Shown here: positions 8,188 to 15,440 of the stretch, one piece after another
How the letters are laid out: each line of letters starts with the position of its first letter
Numbering within the stretch: the stretch's first letter is position 1
NCBI GenBank assembly: GCA_002869465.1
Contig: PKSW01000361.1
Span: 1 to 16,671, forward strand
Direction: 5' to 3'
Origin: Marinilabiliales bacterium
GTDB lineage: Bacteria > Bacteroidota > Bacteroidia > Bacteroidales > F082
DNA length: 16,671 nt
Made by a program: the position numbers and the translations under genes
The notes under the pieces: generated by a model
Database searches by the model: none
Told to the model about the DNA's origin: nothing
The model's input: the letters and a program-made list of their open reading frames with translations, nothing else

Positions 8188-8874
8188 ATGAGTAACGAAC
8201 CGATCATAAAACTGGATACAGTTTCGGTGTATCAAAGAAATAAACGAGTACTTGAGAATGTCGATCTCGACATTAAGAATGGCGAATTTGTTTACCTGAT
8301 CGGAAAAACAGGCAGCGGAAAGTCGAGCCTGCTGCAAATTCTCTATGCCGACCTGGAACTGAAAGAAGGAGAGGGGACGATATGTGGTTTCAATCTGAAT
8401 ACCCTGAAAAGGCATAATATTCCTTTTTTAAGGAGAAAACTCGGTATTGTTTTTCAGAACTTCCAGTTGCTCGAAGACCGCAATGTAGAAGAGAACTTCA
8501 AATTTGTATTGAAGGCGACCGGTTGGAAAGATAAAAATGAAATTAATCAGCGGATTTTAGAAGTATTGGAGCAGGTGGGTATGATTGATAAGCTTAAATT
8601 GATGCCACACCAGTTATCAGGCGGTGAGCAACAGCGGATTGCCATTGCACGTTCATTATTAAATCATCCGGAGGTTATTTTGGCAGATGAACCTACTGGT
8701 AACCTCGATCCGGAAACATCAAATGGCATTATGAAATTATTACTGAAGATCTGTGAGATGGGAAAAACGGTCATTATGGCTACGCATAATTATAACATCA
8801 TCCATAAATTTCCGGGAAAGATCATCAAATGTGAAGATGGCTTGGTGATCAGCTCAACTAATCAGCTCAATTAG
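8188..8874 (+). CDS. ftsE: FtsE-like ABC transporter ATP-binding protein
   Basis: A complete 228-residue ABC ATPase. Walker A is GKTGSGKS (39-46), the Q-loop glutamine is Q90 (VFQNF), the signature is LSGGEQQR (143-150), Walker B is VILADEPTG (163-171) with D-loop NLDP, and the H-loop histidine is H200. The length, GxxGSGKSSLL and Q-loop context fit the FtsE branch of the LolD/MacB/FtsE group. In E. coli FtsE works with the membrane protein FtsX to control peptidoglycan hydrolases at the division site. No ftsX or other permease gene is in this window, so the partner must be elsewhere and the ftsE symbol is an inference. It overlaps the convergent glycosyltransferase gene by 21 bases at its 3' end. 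Confidence 0.85.
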   Translation: MSNEPIIKLDTVSVYQRNKRVLENVDLDIKNGEFVYLIGKTGSGKSSLLQILYADLELKEGEGTICGFNLNTLKRHNIPFLRRKLGIVFQNFQLLEDRNVEENFKFVLKATGWKDKNEINQRILEVLEQVGMIDKLKLMPHQLSGGEQQRIAIARSLLNHPEVILADEPTGNLDPETSNGIMKLLLKICEMGKTVIMATHNYNIIHKFPGKIIKCEDGLVISSTNQLN

Positions 8875-9990
8875 GTGATCCACATTGTGGCCGTTATTGT
8901 AAATCGAGGTTAACTTCCTTTTTCGGGTATTAATATTCCCTTCATTAAACTCTTTATTGAACAGGCTTTTTATCTTACGTTTCATGCTTGCATGATCATT
9001 GGCAATAATACAAAGCTCATCCAGTTTGCTACCGCTCAGCATTTTTTCATTTACCAGGCAGTGCCTTCCGTTGTACAAGGTATTCAGTAATTTCAGTTTT
9101 AAACCGGTTTTTTGAGCCGTTATTGAAATATTGATCTGTGCATTTTTAATCAGCGCATCCAGGGTTTCGTCATTGGGGTTACTGATCAGTTCCACGTCTC
9201 GCCCGTGCCCGTTGTTGATCAGGTTGATCAGGTTCCGCGGAGGGTTTAAGCCGGCAATTTTCAACGGAATGTCAATGTCATTAAAAACATTGCTGATCAG
9301 AAATTTAACCGCATTCGTGTTTTCAGCAACGGATAGATTTCCATGATACAGCACAAAATCACCCTTTCCTACCTTGCAGTCAACGGTTTTAAATGGATGG
9401 AAAGCTGGAATAAAAGCTACATTTTCATAGAGTTGGTTGAAATAAGCTTCATCATTTTTTGAAATGGCCAGCAACAGATCAGCTTTTTTCAGGATGCTTT
9501 CGTAACGTTTCAGTTTTACGGATTCATTATAGAAATAATACTTTTTAAAAATGTCGGATTCAACTTTGGCCAGGTTCTGATAATATTCATGCTCAATATT
9601 ATGCGGTCGTACGATCATTTTCCGTCCTTTATGGAGGGTTTTGCTTTCAAGTAATGAACTTGTGTGTAAGCCCTCCATCAATATCGGATGCTTATCTTTT
9701 CTGAGGTTGGCTTTTAATTCATCCGAAACACGAGAACTTACTATATAAGGGATGCTTTTAAAAAGATGTTTCTTGGAAATATCCCTTTTGTAATATTTCA
9801 CCTCGTAAAAAATATCAGCCAGCTCCGCACTTGGCTTTCGTCCATATTGGAAACAATGCAAATGCACTTTCACGCCTTTTTCGGCAAGAGCTTTTGCTTT
9901 ATAATACACATCAATAACACCTCCGTAATTAGCTGGATAAGGGATATCGAATGATATAATATGTAGATGCAAATCAGACATATTTTCCAT
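8854..9990 (-). CDS. Glycosyltransferase, GT4-like (second of a pair)
   Basis: Predicted cytoplasmic GT-B glycosyltransferase of 378 residues. The N-terminal half starts with DLHLHIISFDIPYP and a glycine-rich PANYGG loop, as in GT4 enzymes where this region faces the acceptor. The C-terminal half contains FVLYHGNLSVAENTNA and KLKLLNTLYNGRHCLVNE, the usual sugar-nucleotide-binding region. The classical E-x7-E motif is degenerate, so donor and acceptor cannot be predicted. The start at 9990 overlaps the upstream glycosyltransferase stop by 17 bases; an ATG at 9981 (MSDLHLH) overlaps by 8 bases and is equally possible. The two genes are almost certainly co-transcribed. The 3' end overlaps the ftsE-like gene on the other strand. 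Confidence 0.85.
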   Translation of the reverse strand: MENMSDLHLHIISFDIPYPANYGGVIDVYYKAKALAEKGVKVHLHCFQYGRKPSAELADIFYEVKYYKRDISKKHLFKSIPYIVSSRVSDELKANLRKDKHPILMEGLHTSSLLESKTLHKGRKMIVRPHNIEHEYYQNLAKVESDIFKKYYFYNESVKLKRYESILKKADLLLAISKNDEAYFNQLYENVAFIPAFHPFKTVDCKVGKGDFVLYHGNLSVAENTNAVKFLISNVFNDIDIPLKIAGLNPPRNLINLINNGHGRDVELISNPNDETLDALIKNAQINISITAQKTGLKLKLLNTLYNGRHCLVNEKMLSGSKLDELCIIANDHASMKRKIKSLFNKEFNEGNINTRKRKLTSIYNNGHNVDHLIELIS

Positions 9991-11092
9991 AGACTTGTTT
10001 TAAAATGTGTTCTTCAGTTTCCCAGCTTAAATCTTGGATGGCGAATTTAATATTTTTTTTCCAAATCGCCATGATCTCTTTGTTTTCGATTATCTCATTC
10101 ACTTTCTGAGCGATTTGTTTTGGATCGTGGCTGGGTATAAAATCTCCAATATTGTATTGGTCAATAATTTTCTTTAGTTCGGGCAAGGGGCTCGCCATAA
10201 CTGGAATTCCGGCATGGATGTAGTCGAACAGTTTATTGGGAAGACTGAAGCGGTAATTCAGGTTTGTGTCTTTGTCTAGTGTTAATCCGATATCCGCATT
10301 GGCCGTGTATTGCATCAGATCCTGGTAAAGTTGTTTGGGTTTGAAAATAACTTTGTCGTAGATTGAAAGCTCATCTGCTTTCCTTTTTATTATACCGATT
10401 ACATCGCCACCACCAACAATCAGTAGCACGGCTTTATGTATGTATTGCATGGCTTCCACCATTTCTTCAGTTCCGCGGTCTATATTGATACCTGAACCTT
10501 GTAAAATCAATATAAATTTATCTGTCGGAAGTCCGAGTTCCTGGCGGGATTTTGTAACCGTTGATTTATTCAAGAATGGTATGTTCCTGACTACTTTCGG
10601 CCTGATGCTATATTCCTTTTCGTACAAATCCGCAATGGAGTCATTTACGGTAATCACTTGCTTTAGTTTGGGAAATATACGTCGTTCGATGCTTTTCCAT
10701 ATTTTTTGAACCCTTTTCCGGTTGACCAGTTCCGGTACTTCAGTAAAATATTCGTGGCTGTCGTAAACCATTGGAATACCTCTCATTTTTGAGACAATGA
10801 AATTGGGTAATAGCGTATCCAGGTCATTTGAAACCAACAGATCAGCTTTCCTAAAAAGCAAAAGAAAAAACAACCTTTTATTAAATTCAATGTAAAAAAG
10901 AGGCCCTTTTGTAAACAGCAAGCGCATCCGGTGTGTTTTATAGGGGCGGTTGTCCAGCGGTAAACTATTTTTTAATTTGCGGCCAACAAGCAAAATTTCA
11001 AACCCCATGTTGGTAAGCGACTGGCAAACTTTGGCAACGCGCTGGTCGGTAACCAGATCATTGATAACCGATACAATTACTTTTTTGGCCAA
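9974..11092 (-). CDS. Glycosyltransferase, GT4-like (first of a pair)
   Basis: Predicted GT-B glycosyltransferase, 372 residues from this start. Family features seen are an N-terminal strand KKVIVSVINDLVTDQRV, the RPYKTHRMRLLF segment, VYDSHEYFTEVPEL, and a C-terminal donor domain with FILILQGSGINIDRGTEE, LIVGGGD and HAGIPVMASPLPEL. The start is TTG at 11092, giving MAKKVIVSV, which places the first beta-strand of the fold at the N-terminus as in its relatives. An in-frame ATG at 11185 would add 31 residues unlike the family, and would abut the divergent murB start directly, so it is considered less likely. It leads a two-gene operon with the next glycosyltransferase. A role in surface polysaccharide or glycan assembly is inferred from the family only. 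Confidence 0.85.
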   Translation of the reverse strand: MAKKVIVSVINDLVTDQRVAKVCQSLTNMGFEILLVGRKLKNSLPLDNRPYKTHRMRLLFTKGPLFYIEFNKRLFFLLLFRKADLLVSNDLDTLLPNFIVSKMRGIPMVYDSHEYFTEVPELVNRKRVQKIWKSIERRIFPKLKQVITVNDSIADLYEKEYSIRPKVVRNIPFLNKSTVTKSRQELGLPTDKFILILQGSGINIDRGTEEMVEAMQYIHKAVLLIVGGGDVIGIIKRKADELSIYDKVIFKPKQLYQDLMQYTANADIGLTLDKDTNLNYRFSLPNKLFDYIHAGIPVMASPLPELKKIIDQYNIGDFIPSHDPKQIAQKVNEIIENKEIMAIWKKNIKFAIQDLSWETEEHILKQVYGKYV

Positions 11093-11111
11093 GTGGTTAG
11101 AGGAGTAAAAA

Positions 11112-11120
11112 CAAACTATA
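11112..11120 (-). promoter_or_regulatory. Possible -7 promoter box for the glycosyltransferase pair
   Basis: On the minus strand this reads TATAGTTTG, the Bacteroidota -7 consensus with a three-base spacer, 19 bases upstream of the TTG start at 11092. No clear -33 TTG is found. If real it supports the TTG start over the ATG at 11185. Confidence 0.3.
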
Positions 11121-11171
11121 AAAGCTTTTCTGGAATAACTAAAAAATGTTAAAATTATTGTGCCGATTTCA

Positions 11172-11179
11172 TATCTTTG
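11172..11179 (+). promoter_or_regulatory. Predicted -7 promoter box for murB
   Basis: TATCTTTG matches TAnnTTTG exactly and is identical to the box before the ftsE-like gene. It ends 6 bases before the murB ATG. With the usual distance to the transcription start, the message would begin at or next to the start codon. Confidence 0.6.
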
Positions 11180-11185
11180 AATCAT

Positions 11186-12202
11186 ATGTTTATATATCAG
11201 GATTTCTGCTTAAAACCCTATACAACTTTTGGCATAGCCGTTGAAGCCAGTCGCTATGTGGCGATTACTTCTTTGAAGGATTTACAAGAACTTTATGCTG
11301 GTGATGAACTATCAAAAAAGCTGGTGATGGTGTTGGGTGGAGGCAGCAATATACTCTTTACCCAACGCTATGAAGGATTGATATTGGCTTGCCAGATATT
11401 GGGAAAAGAGATTTTAAAGGAAACAGATGATGAAATACTGATCAAAGTGGGAGGTGGCGAGCATTGGCCGTCTTTTGTTAATGAAATGGTTAAGAAAGGC
11501 TATGGCGGTATTGAAAACCTGAGTTTGATACCCGGTAAAGTGGGGGCAGCACCCATTCAGAATATTGGTGCCTACGGGGTGGAAGTAAAAGAAGTTTTTG
11601 AAAGCCTGGAAGCCTTCGAATTGAAAACCGGGAAGATTAAAAAATTCACCAAAATTGAGTGCGAGTTTGGCTACCGGAGTAGTATTTTTAAAACCACTGA
11701 TAAGGGCAAGTATTTTATCACCCATGTCACTTTCCGCTTATCTAAAAAGCCTAAGTTAAATCTGAGCTATGCACCTTTAAAAGAAGCATTTGCTGGTAGA
11801 AATGAGAATGAGATTTCAATAAAGGAAGTGAGTGAAGCTGTTATACAAATCAGGAATTCAAAACTGCCAGATCCGGATCAACTTAAAAATGCGGGTAGTT
11901 TTTTTAAGAATCCCGTTGTTGTAGAAAAAACAGCACAAAAGCTCAAAGAAAGCTACCCAAACATACCTGTTTACCCGCAATCTGATGGAAAAGTTAAACT
12001 GGCCGCCGGCTGGCTGATTGAGCAGTGCGGATGGAAAGGTAAAAAAGTAGGAGCTGCCGGGGTGCATGATAAGCAGGCACTGGTTATTGTGAATTATGGT
12101 GACGCAAGCGGAGAAGAAATACTGGCTTTAGCAAATGATATCAGGAAAAGTGTTCAGAAGCAATTTGGAATTAAATTGGAACCGGAAGTGAATATTATTT
12201 AG
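11186..12202 (+). CDS. murB: UDP-N-acetylenolpyruvoylglucosamine reductase MurB
   Basis: MurB is the cytoplasmic FAD enzyme that reduces UDP-GlcNAc-enolpyruvate with NADPH to UDP-MurNAc, the second committed step of peptidoglycan synthesis. The FAD-binding motif VLGGGSNIL (about 49-57) and IPGKVGAAPIQNIGAYG (about 115-131) are present. The catalytic set is R164 in FGYRSS, S238 in NAGSFFKNP and the glutamate of the C-terminal EPEV motif. At 338 residues, with the AYG and SYAP segments, it is type I, like E. coli MurB. The frame opens at a TTG at 11177, but that codon lies inside the -7 box; the ATG at 11186 gives the expected N-terminus (KPYTTFGI at 10-17). It converges on the NTF2-like lipoprotein gene with an 8-base gap. 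Confidence 0.97.
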   Translation: MFIYQDFCLKPYTTFGIAVEASRYVAITSLKDLQELYAGDELSKKLVMVLGGGSNILFTQRYEGLILACQILGKEILKETDDEILIKVGGGEHWPSFVNEMVKKGYGGIENLSLIPGKVGAAPIQNIGAYGVEVKEVFESLEAFELKTGKIKKFTKIECEFGYRSSIFKTTDKGKYFITHVTFRLSKKPKLNLSYAPLKEAFAGRNENEISIKEVSEAVIQIRNSKLPDPDQLKNAGSFFKNPVVVEKTAQKLKESYPNIPVYPQSDGKVKLAAGWLIEQCGWKGKKVGAAGVHDKQALVIVNYGDASGEEILALANDIRKSVQKQFGIKLEPEVNII

Positions 12203-12210
12203 GCCAATGA

Positions 12211-12648
12211 TTACTTCGCTGATGAAGTATGATCATGAACTATCCGCCATCCTTCGGGTGTTTTTTTTAAAATTAAGGTGAACAGTCCCCAGGGATGATC
12301 TGAAGACCTTTCCAGTTCCCATTTCCCGAAAACAAGGGCTGAATCATCCGAAATGATAGAAATGTCAATCTCCGAAAAAGTAAGGAGCCCCATCGTATTT
12401 CTGTCAGGGTAGCCTGCGGCATATCTTTCAAATGTGTTCTGCCAGCCATAACTGATATTTCCTCCTGAAGCAAATCGCAGCGAATCACTTTTTAAATATC
12501 CCTGCATATAACCATCAATATCCCCTTCATTCCAGGCATTTTGTTGTGACATTAAAACTTTCAGAATATCCTCTTTGGCAGACATTGTATTGACAGAATT
12601 TTGGCAGGATAGAAGTAATGTTATAAGGATGATGCTTATATATTTCAT
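12211..12648 (-). CDS. NTF2-like (DUF4440/SnoaL-type) lipoprotein
   Basis: A 145-residue protein with a lipoprotein signal peptide: hydrophobic residues 4-13 and lipobox LLSC with C15 as the predicted lipid-attachment site. The mature part fits the cone-shaped NTF2-like/DUF4440 fold: an N-terminal helix with QQNAWNEGDIDGYMQGY, the WxxxxERY segment, then strands ending in LILKKTPEGWRIVHDH. Such proteins bind small ligands or act as small enzymes; no catalytic residue can be assigned. It lies 12 bases after the DDAH-like gene and is the last gene of a three-gene minus-strand operon. The short spacing implies co-expression, but a functional link is only inferred. Confidence 0.8.
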   Translation of the reverse strand: MKYISIILITLLLSCQNSVNTMSAKEDILKVLMSQQNAWNEGDIDGYMQGYLKSDSLRFASGGNISYGWQNTFERYAAGYPDRNTMGLLTFSEIDISIISDDSALVFGKWELERSSDHPWGLFTLILKKTPEGWRIVHDHTSSAK

Positions 12649-12660
12649 TTGATAAAACTT

Positions 12661-13434
12661 TTAGAATCTTAAAGAAAGACAGCTTAAACCTCCATCCAGT
12701 TTTTTAAACTCCGATACATCCACTTCAATGGTTTTGTAAGCTGTTTTTTCAATAGTGTTTTTTGCATTGGGATAGCCTTTCGGAATGATGACATGATCGT
12801 TTACCCATATGCAATTGGCCGCATAACTTTCCGATGTTTCAATTTCCAGTTTGTTGAACGGATCAAATACAGGAATGTTAACAAATTCTCCGGTTACTAG
12901 TAGGTTGTTATGTTCGAGATATGCCACGCCCGTTTTAAGGTGTAGCATTTCTTTCAGCGGGACAACCGTTGTCCCCAATTTATATTTTGCCAGGATGGAT
13001 GTCATTTGCTGGGCACCTTCTTGATTGGTACGCTCAGATAATCCAATATAAAAATGATCACTTACCATCATGATATCGCCAGCTTCTATGGTACCTGGTT
13101 CTTTGATAAAATCAATTTGATCGTAATACTTTTTTATGGTATCCAAGACATCAGTGGCTTCACCTTTTCGGGAAAGCGCACCGGGATTGGTGATAATGGC
13201 AGAATGAGGTGTCAGTAATGCTATATCTTCTATAAATGTTGAATCAGGAAAATCCTCATTAGCTTCCAGCACTTCAACCTGAAGCCCACAAAATATCAAA
13301 GCGTTAATATAGTTTTGATGCTGTTTCATGGCCAGGTCATAATCGGGGATTCCCAGGTTCGCTGAACTTAATCCATTTACCATGTTTTTGCATGGTTTCC
13401 TGACAATGGCATTTTTAAATTGTGGTGTGTTCAT
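12661..13434 (-). CDS. Dimethylarginine dimethylaminohydrolase (DDAH) family protein
   Basis: A 257-residue member of the guanidine-modifying pentein superfamily. The known DDAH reaction hydrolyses N-omega-methylated arginines to citrulline and methylamines. The catalytic set agrees in identity and spacing with the Pseudomonas aeruginosa enzyme (E114, H162, C249): E117 in GTIEAGD, H165 in MLHLKTG and C252 in GGLSCLSL. The substrate-side segment DSTFIEDIA (65-73) and candidate carboxylate-binding arginines R89 and R135 are also present. Length fits DDAH (about 254) and not arginine deiminase (about 400). Methylated-arginine activity is not proven; related penteins act on other guanidines. Its ATG overlaps the upstream stop as ATGA, so it is translationally coupled to the Fe-S membrane protein. 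Confidence 0.88.
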   Translation of the reverse strand: MNTPQFKNAIVRKPCKNMVNGLSSANLGIPDYDLAMKQHQNYINALIFCGLQVEVLEANEDFPDSTFIEDIALLTPHSAIITNPGALSRKGEATDVLDTIKKYYDQIDFIKEPGTIEAGDIMMVSDHFYIGLSERTNQEGAQQMTSILAKYKLGTTVVPLKEMLHLKTGVAYLEHNNLLVTGEFVNIPVFDPFNKLEIETSESYAANCIWVNDHVIIPKGYPNAKNTIEKTAYKTIEVDVSEFKKLDGGLSCLSLRF

Positions 13435-14801
13435 AGATTAATTGAATTTGTAGCTGCCCATTCGGGGAAGTCTGCCGGAGCAGGCTTTCTACCATAAAAG
13501 AAATCGTCTAAATGCAAGGCAAATTTTCTGAATAAAGATGAGTTTCTGATGCCAACCCGGACTATATTATGCAGTAAATTATCGGGGTGCGAGTATGGGC
13601 ACACGCTGATACAGCGGCCACAATCGGTGCCCAGGGTACACCATAATGTAAAACATTTTTCCTGGTTGATCTGCCACCTTTTAATGCCGTCAATATTCTG
13701 CATAGGGTCAAATGAAATGGCCTGGCTGGGGCAAGCATCAGCACATTTTTTGCAGATAGTGCAAAAGTCGGTAAAAGAATGACTGTGCAGTGGTTTATCG
13801 ATGATCAATGGCAAATCTGTGGTAACAACTGAAATTCTAACTCGAGGGCCTAATTTAGGGGTCATCAATAGTCCCATTCTGCCAATTTCACCCAGGCCGG
13901 CATCACGCGCTACAAGCGGACAAACCACTTCATAGTTGCCATCTATATGAGCGCGGGCTTGGTAACCGAGCTTTCTGATAAAACTGGCCACCTGCAAGGC
14001 GATAATTCCCGATTCCAGGTATTGTTGTGCCGATTCCATCACTATGGATGCAGAGGGTGCAGCACTGACCATTTCCTTATCCATTTCAACGGTAAACGCA
14101 ATGGCATAGCTATGCTGATTGACAACCGGTTTATCTCTTCTTTCTTTTCGTCCGCCCACCGAATATAAATGGTAGGGTTTCAGTTCGGCAATGCCGCAAT
14201 CAAGAGCGCCTAACTTTTTCGACCAGTTTTTGATATACTGGCCTATTTCATCAGGATTAGTTTTTGTGATATTCTTGTTAACCGAACCATTTACCTGTTT
14301 TCGAAGCGCACCGATTGTTTCAAAGCTTGCATCGGCCGAAGCAAACGGAATGGGTTTGTATTGGGATGATCCCGGCTTTAATAAGCCCGCTTTTGCACGG
14401 AAATGATCATCAACTTCTTTGTATGCCGGTTTGCGATTGTAATAATTGTCAAATGTTTCAGTTCCGGGAATCAACTCATTCCGTGAGAACATCGTATCTC
14501 TTTCGTCGATTTGGTGTGATGGAATGGATACGGGTTGTTGTTTCTTTCTTCCGAAAGGAATCAATAACAAAATTAAACTTCCGTAAGTTAAAATCAATAA
14601 AATAATGGCAGTCGGGAGTTGAAAGTCAATTTTAAAAAGCGCCAGGAAAAGATAGGGTATGGGTAATACAATAGAAAGTAATAGAAATCGGGAGAAAGCC
14701 CTTTTTTCTTTCTCATGAAAAGAAACCATTGCTGCCCAAAGCATAATTACAAATAGTAGACAGCTTGTAATTATTAAAGCAATATTAATTGAATTGGGCA
14801 T
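13431..14801 (-). CDS. Membrane-anchored reductive dehalogenase-like/QueG-like double [4Fe-4S] protein
   Basis: A 456-residue protein. Three hydrophobic segments (about 5-28, 37-58 and 63-84) form an N-terminal membrane anchor, followed by a linker rich in charged residues. The C-terminal half resembles the corrinoid-binding core of reductive dehalogenases (RdhA) and epoxyqueuosine reductase: DGNYEVVCPLVARDAGLGE (287-305), GRMGLLMTP, GPRVRISVVTTDLPL. Two ferredoxin-type motifs follow: C347/C350/C353/C357 and the RdhA-like KC-x4-C-x5-C-x2-C-x3-CP at C383-C401. A B12 cofactor is inferred from family. There is no Tat signal, so unlike classical respiratory RdhA the core is probably cytoplasmic. 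The substrate is unknown; organohalide reduction is only one possibility. It is the first gene of an operon with the DDAH-like and NTF2-like genes. Confidence 0.82.
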   Translation of the reverse strand: MPNSINIALIITSCLLFVIMLWAAMVSFHEKEKRAFSRFLLLSIVLPIPYLFLALFKIDFQLPTAIILLILTYGSLILLLIPFGRKKQQPVSIPSHQIDERDTMFSRNELIPGTETFDNYYNRKPAYKEVDDHFRAKAGLLKPGSSQYKPIPFASADASFETIGALRKQVNGSVNKNITKTNPDEIGQYIKNWSKKLGALDCGIAELKPYHLYSVGGRKERRDKPVVNQHSYAIAFTVEMDKEMVSAAPSASIVMESAQQYLESGIIALQVASFIRKLGYQARAHIDGNYEVVCPLVARDAGLGEIGRMGLLMTPKLGPRVRISVVTTDLPLIIDKPLHSHSFTDFCTICKKCADACPSQAISFDPMQNIDGIKRWQINQEKCFTLWCTLGTDCGRCISVCPYSHPDNLLHNIVRVGIRNSSLFRKFALHLDDFFYGRKPAPADFPEWAATNSINL

Positions 14802-14818
14802 TTCCTGAGATTATCAGA

Positions 14819-14849
14819 CAAAAGTCGGGATAATTGCAGAGACGACCAA
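14819..14849 (-). promoter_or_regulatory. Predicted promoter of the reductive dehalogenase-like operon
   Basis: Read on the minus strand, TTG (14849-14847) is followed after exactly 20 bases by GACTTTTG (14826-14819), one mismatch from the TAnnTTTG box. It is the best -33/-7 pair found in the window and lies 17 bases before the ATG at 14801. Confidence 0.5.
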
Positions 14850-14939
14850 AAAGACAAGCAAACAGAGCAGTTTACTTATATATTGTATTGATATCTATAA
14901 TTCTCAATACAAAACACATTTTTATTCCTCAAATCGAGA

Positions 14940-15347
14940 TTAGTTAGCTAATTGATTAATTTTTACATGATCAAAATAGTCTCCTGCTTCAAGTGTAATT
15001 ATCATTACTCTTTCTTCTCCTGTCATGTTTTCGTCTAGCTTAATAAAAAGCGTGTTTTTATCCCGTCTTTCAACAACAAAATGGTCTTCAATAATTGTAT
15101 ATGAGTCAGATTCAAGATTAATATTTTCATTATTATAATAACTATAAGAGCTGTCATTTAGCGTAATTTCAGCAACCCACCACCAGTCTCCTTCTGTTGT
15201 AATTACAACTGAGTCAGCATTTACGCCAAACTCTACATTCTTTGTTGACAGTTTTATATTGTCATCCCATAATCCGATAGGCGTATCCTTTTTTGAGCAA
15301 GAACTTATTAAAATAATACTTAGGAATAAAAAAATCACTTTGTTCAT
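14940..15347 (-). CDS. Small lipoprotein with a BACON-like beta-sandwich domain
   Basis: A 135-residue protein. Residues 4-16 are a hydrophobic signal and ISSC puts the lipidated cysteine at C17. The mature part has the outline of a single BACON-like Ig fold: strands IKLSTKNVEFG and SVVITTEGDWWWVAEI, then NTLFIKLDENMTGEERVM, then LEAGDYFDHVKINQ at the end, matching the usual order of W-x-V, V/I-x-V/L, R-x-x-x-I and a final V-x-I-x-Q strand. BACON domains are common in Bacteroidota surface proteins and are thought to bind carbohydrate or act as spacers; a free-standing one has no assigned role. It is flanked by 93 bases upstream and 138 downstream, so it is probably monocistronic. Confidence in the gene is high and in the domain moderate. 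Confidence 0.8.
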   Translation of the reverse strand: MNKVIFLFLSIILISSCSKKDTPIGLWDDNIKLSTKNVEFGVNADSVVITTEGDWWWVAEITLNDSSYSYYNNENINLESDSYTIIEDHFVVERRDKNTLFIKLDENMTGEERVMIITLEAGDYFDHVKINQLAN

Positions 15348-15415
15348 AATATTACTTCTTTTAAATTTAATTTCTTTTTATTATAAACTTATCATCATAA
15401 TATACAACTTATCTT

Positions 15416-15423
15416 CAAATATA
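15416..15423 (-). promoter_or_regulatory. Predicted -7 promoter box for the BACON-like lipoprotein
   Basis: On the minus strand TATATTTG matches TAnnTTTG, 68 bases before the ATG at 15347. A TTG (15449-15447) stands 23 bases upstream, slightly beyond the usual spacing. The region is very AT-rich, so a chance match is possible. Confidence 0.4.
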
Positions 15424-15440
15424 CAACTATGAATAAATAA

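Noticed and set aside
8188..8874. Assigning the ABC ATPase to lipoprotein export (LolD) or a macrolide exporter (MacB)
   Set aside because: No adjacent permease gene supports either; the length and motif context fit FtsE best, although this remains an inference.
11177..11185. TTG start for murB
   Set aside because: The TTG is the end of the predicted -7 box and would lie upstream of the transcription start; the ATG at 11186 fits the family.
12213..12228. Inverted repeat TACTTC/GAAGTA between murB and the NTF2-like gene as a bidirectional terminator
   Set aside because: The stem is only 6 bases, has no T run on either side and lies in the last codons of the lipoprotein gene.
13431..14801. 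Calling this protein QueG (epoxyqueuosine reductase)
   Set aside because: QueG is soluble and lacks the membrane segments; the core motifs and the second cluster motif resemble RdhA more closely.
14802..14939. Possible small RNA or terminator in the AT-rich gap before the BACON-like lipoprotein
   Set aside because: No stable stem with a T run could be found by eye; only the promoter of the reductive dehalogenase-like operon is supported.
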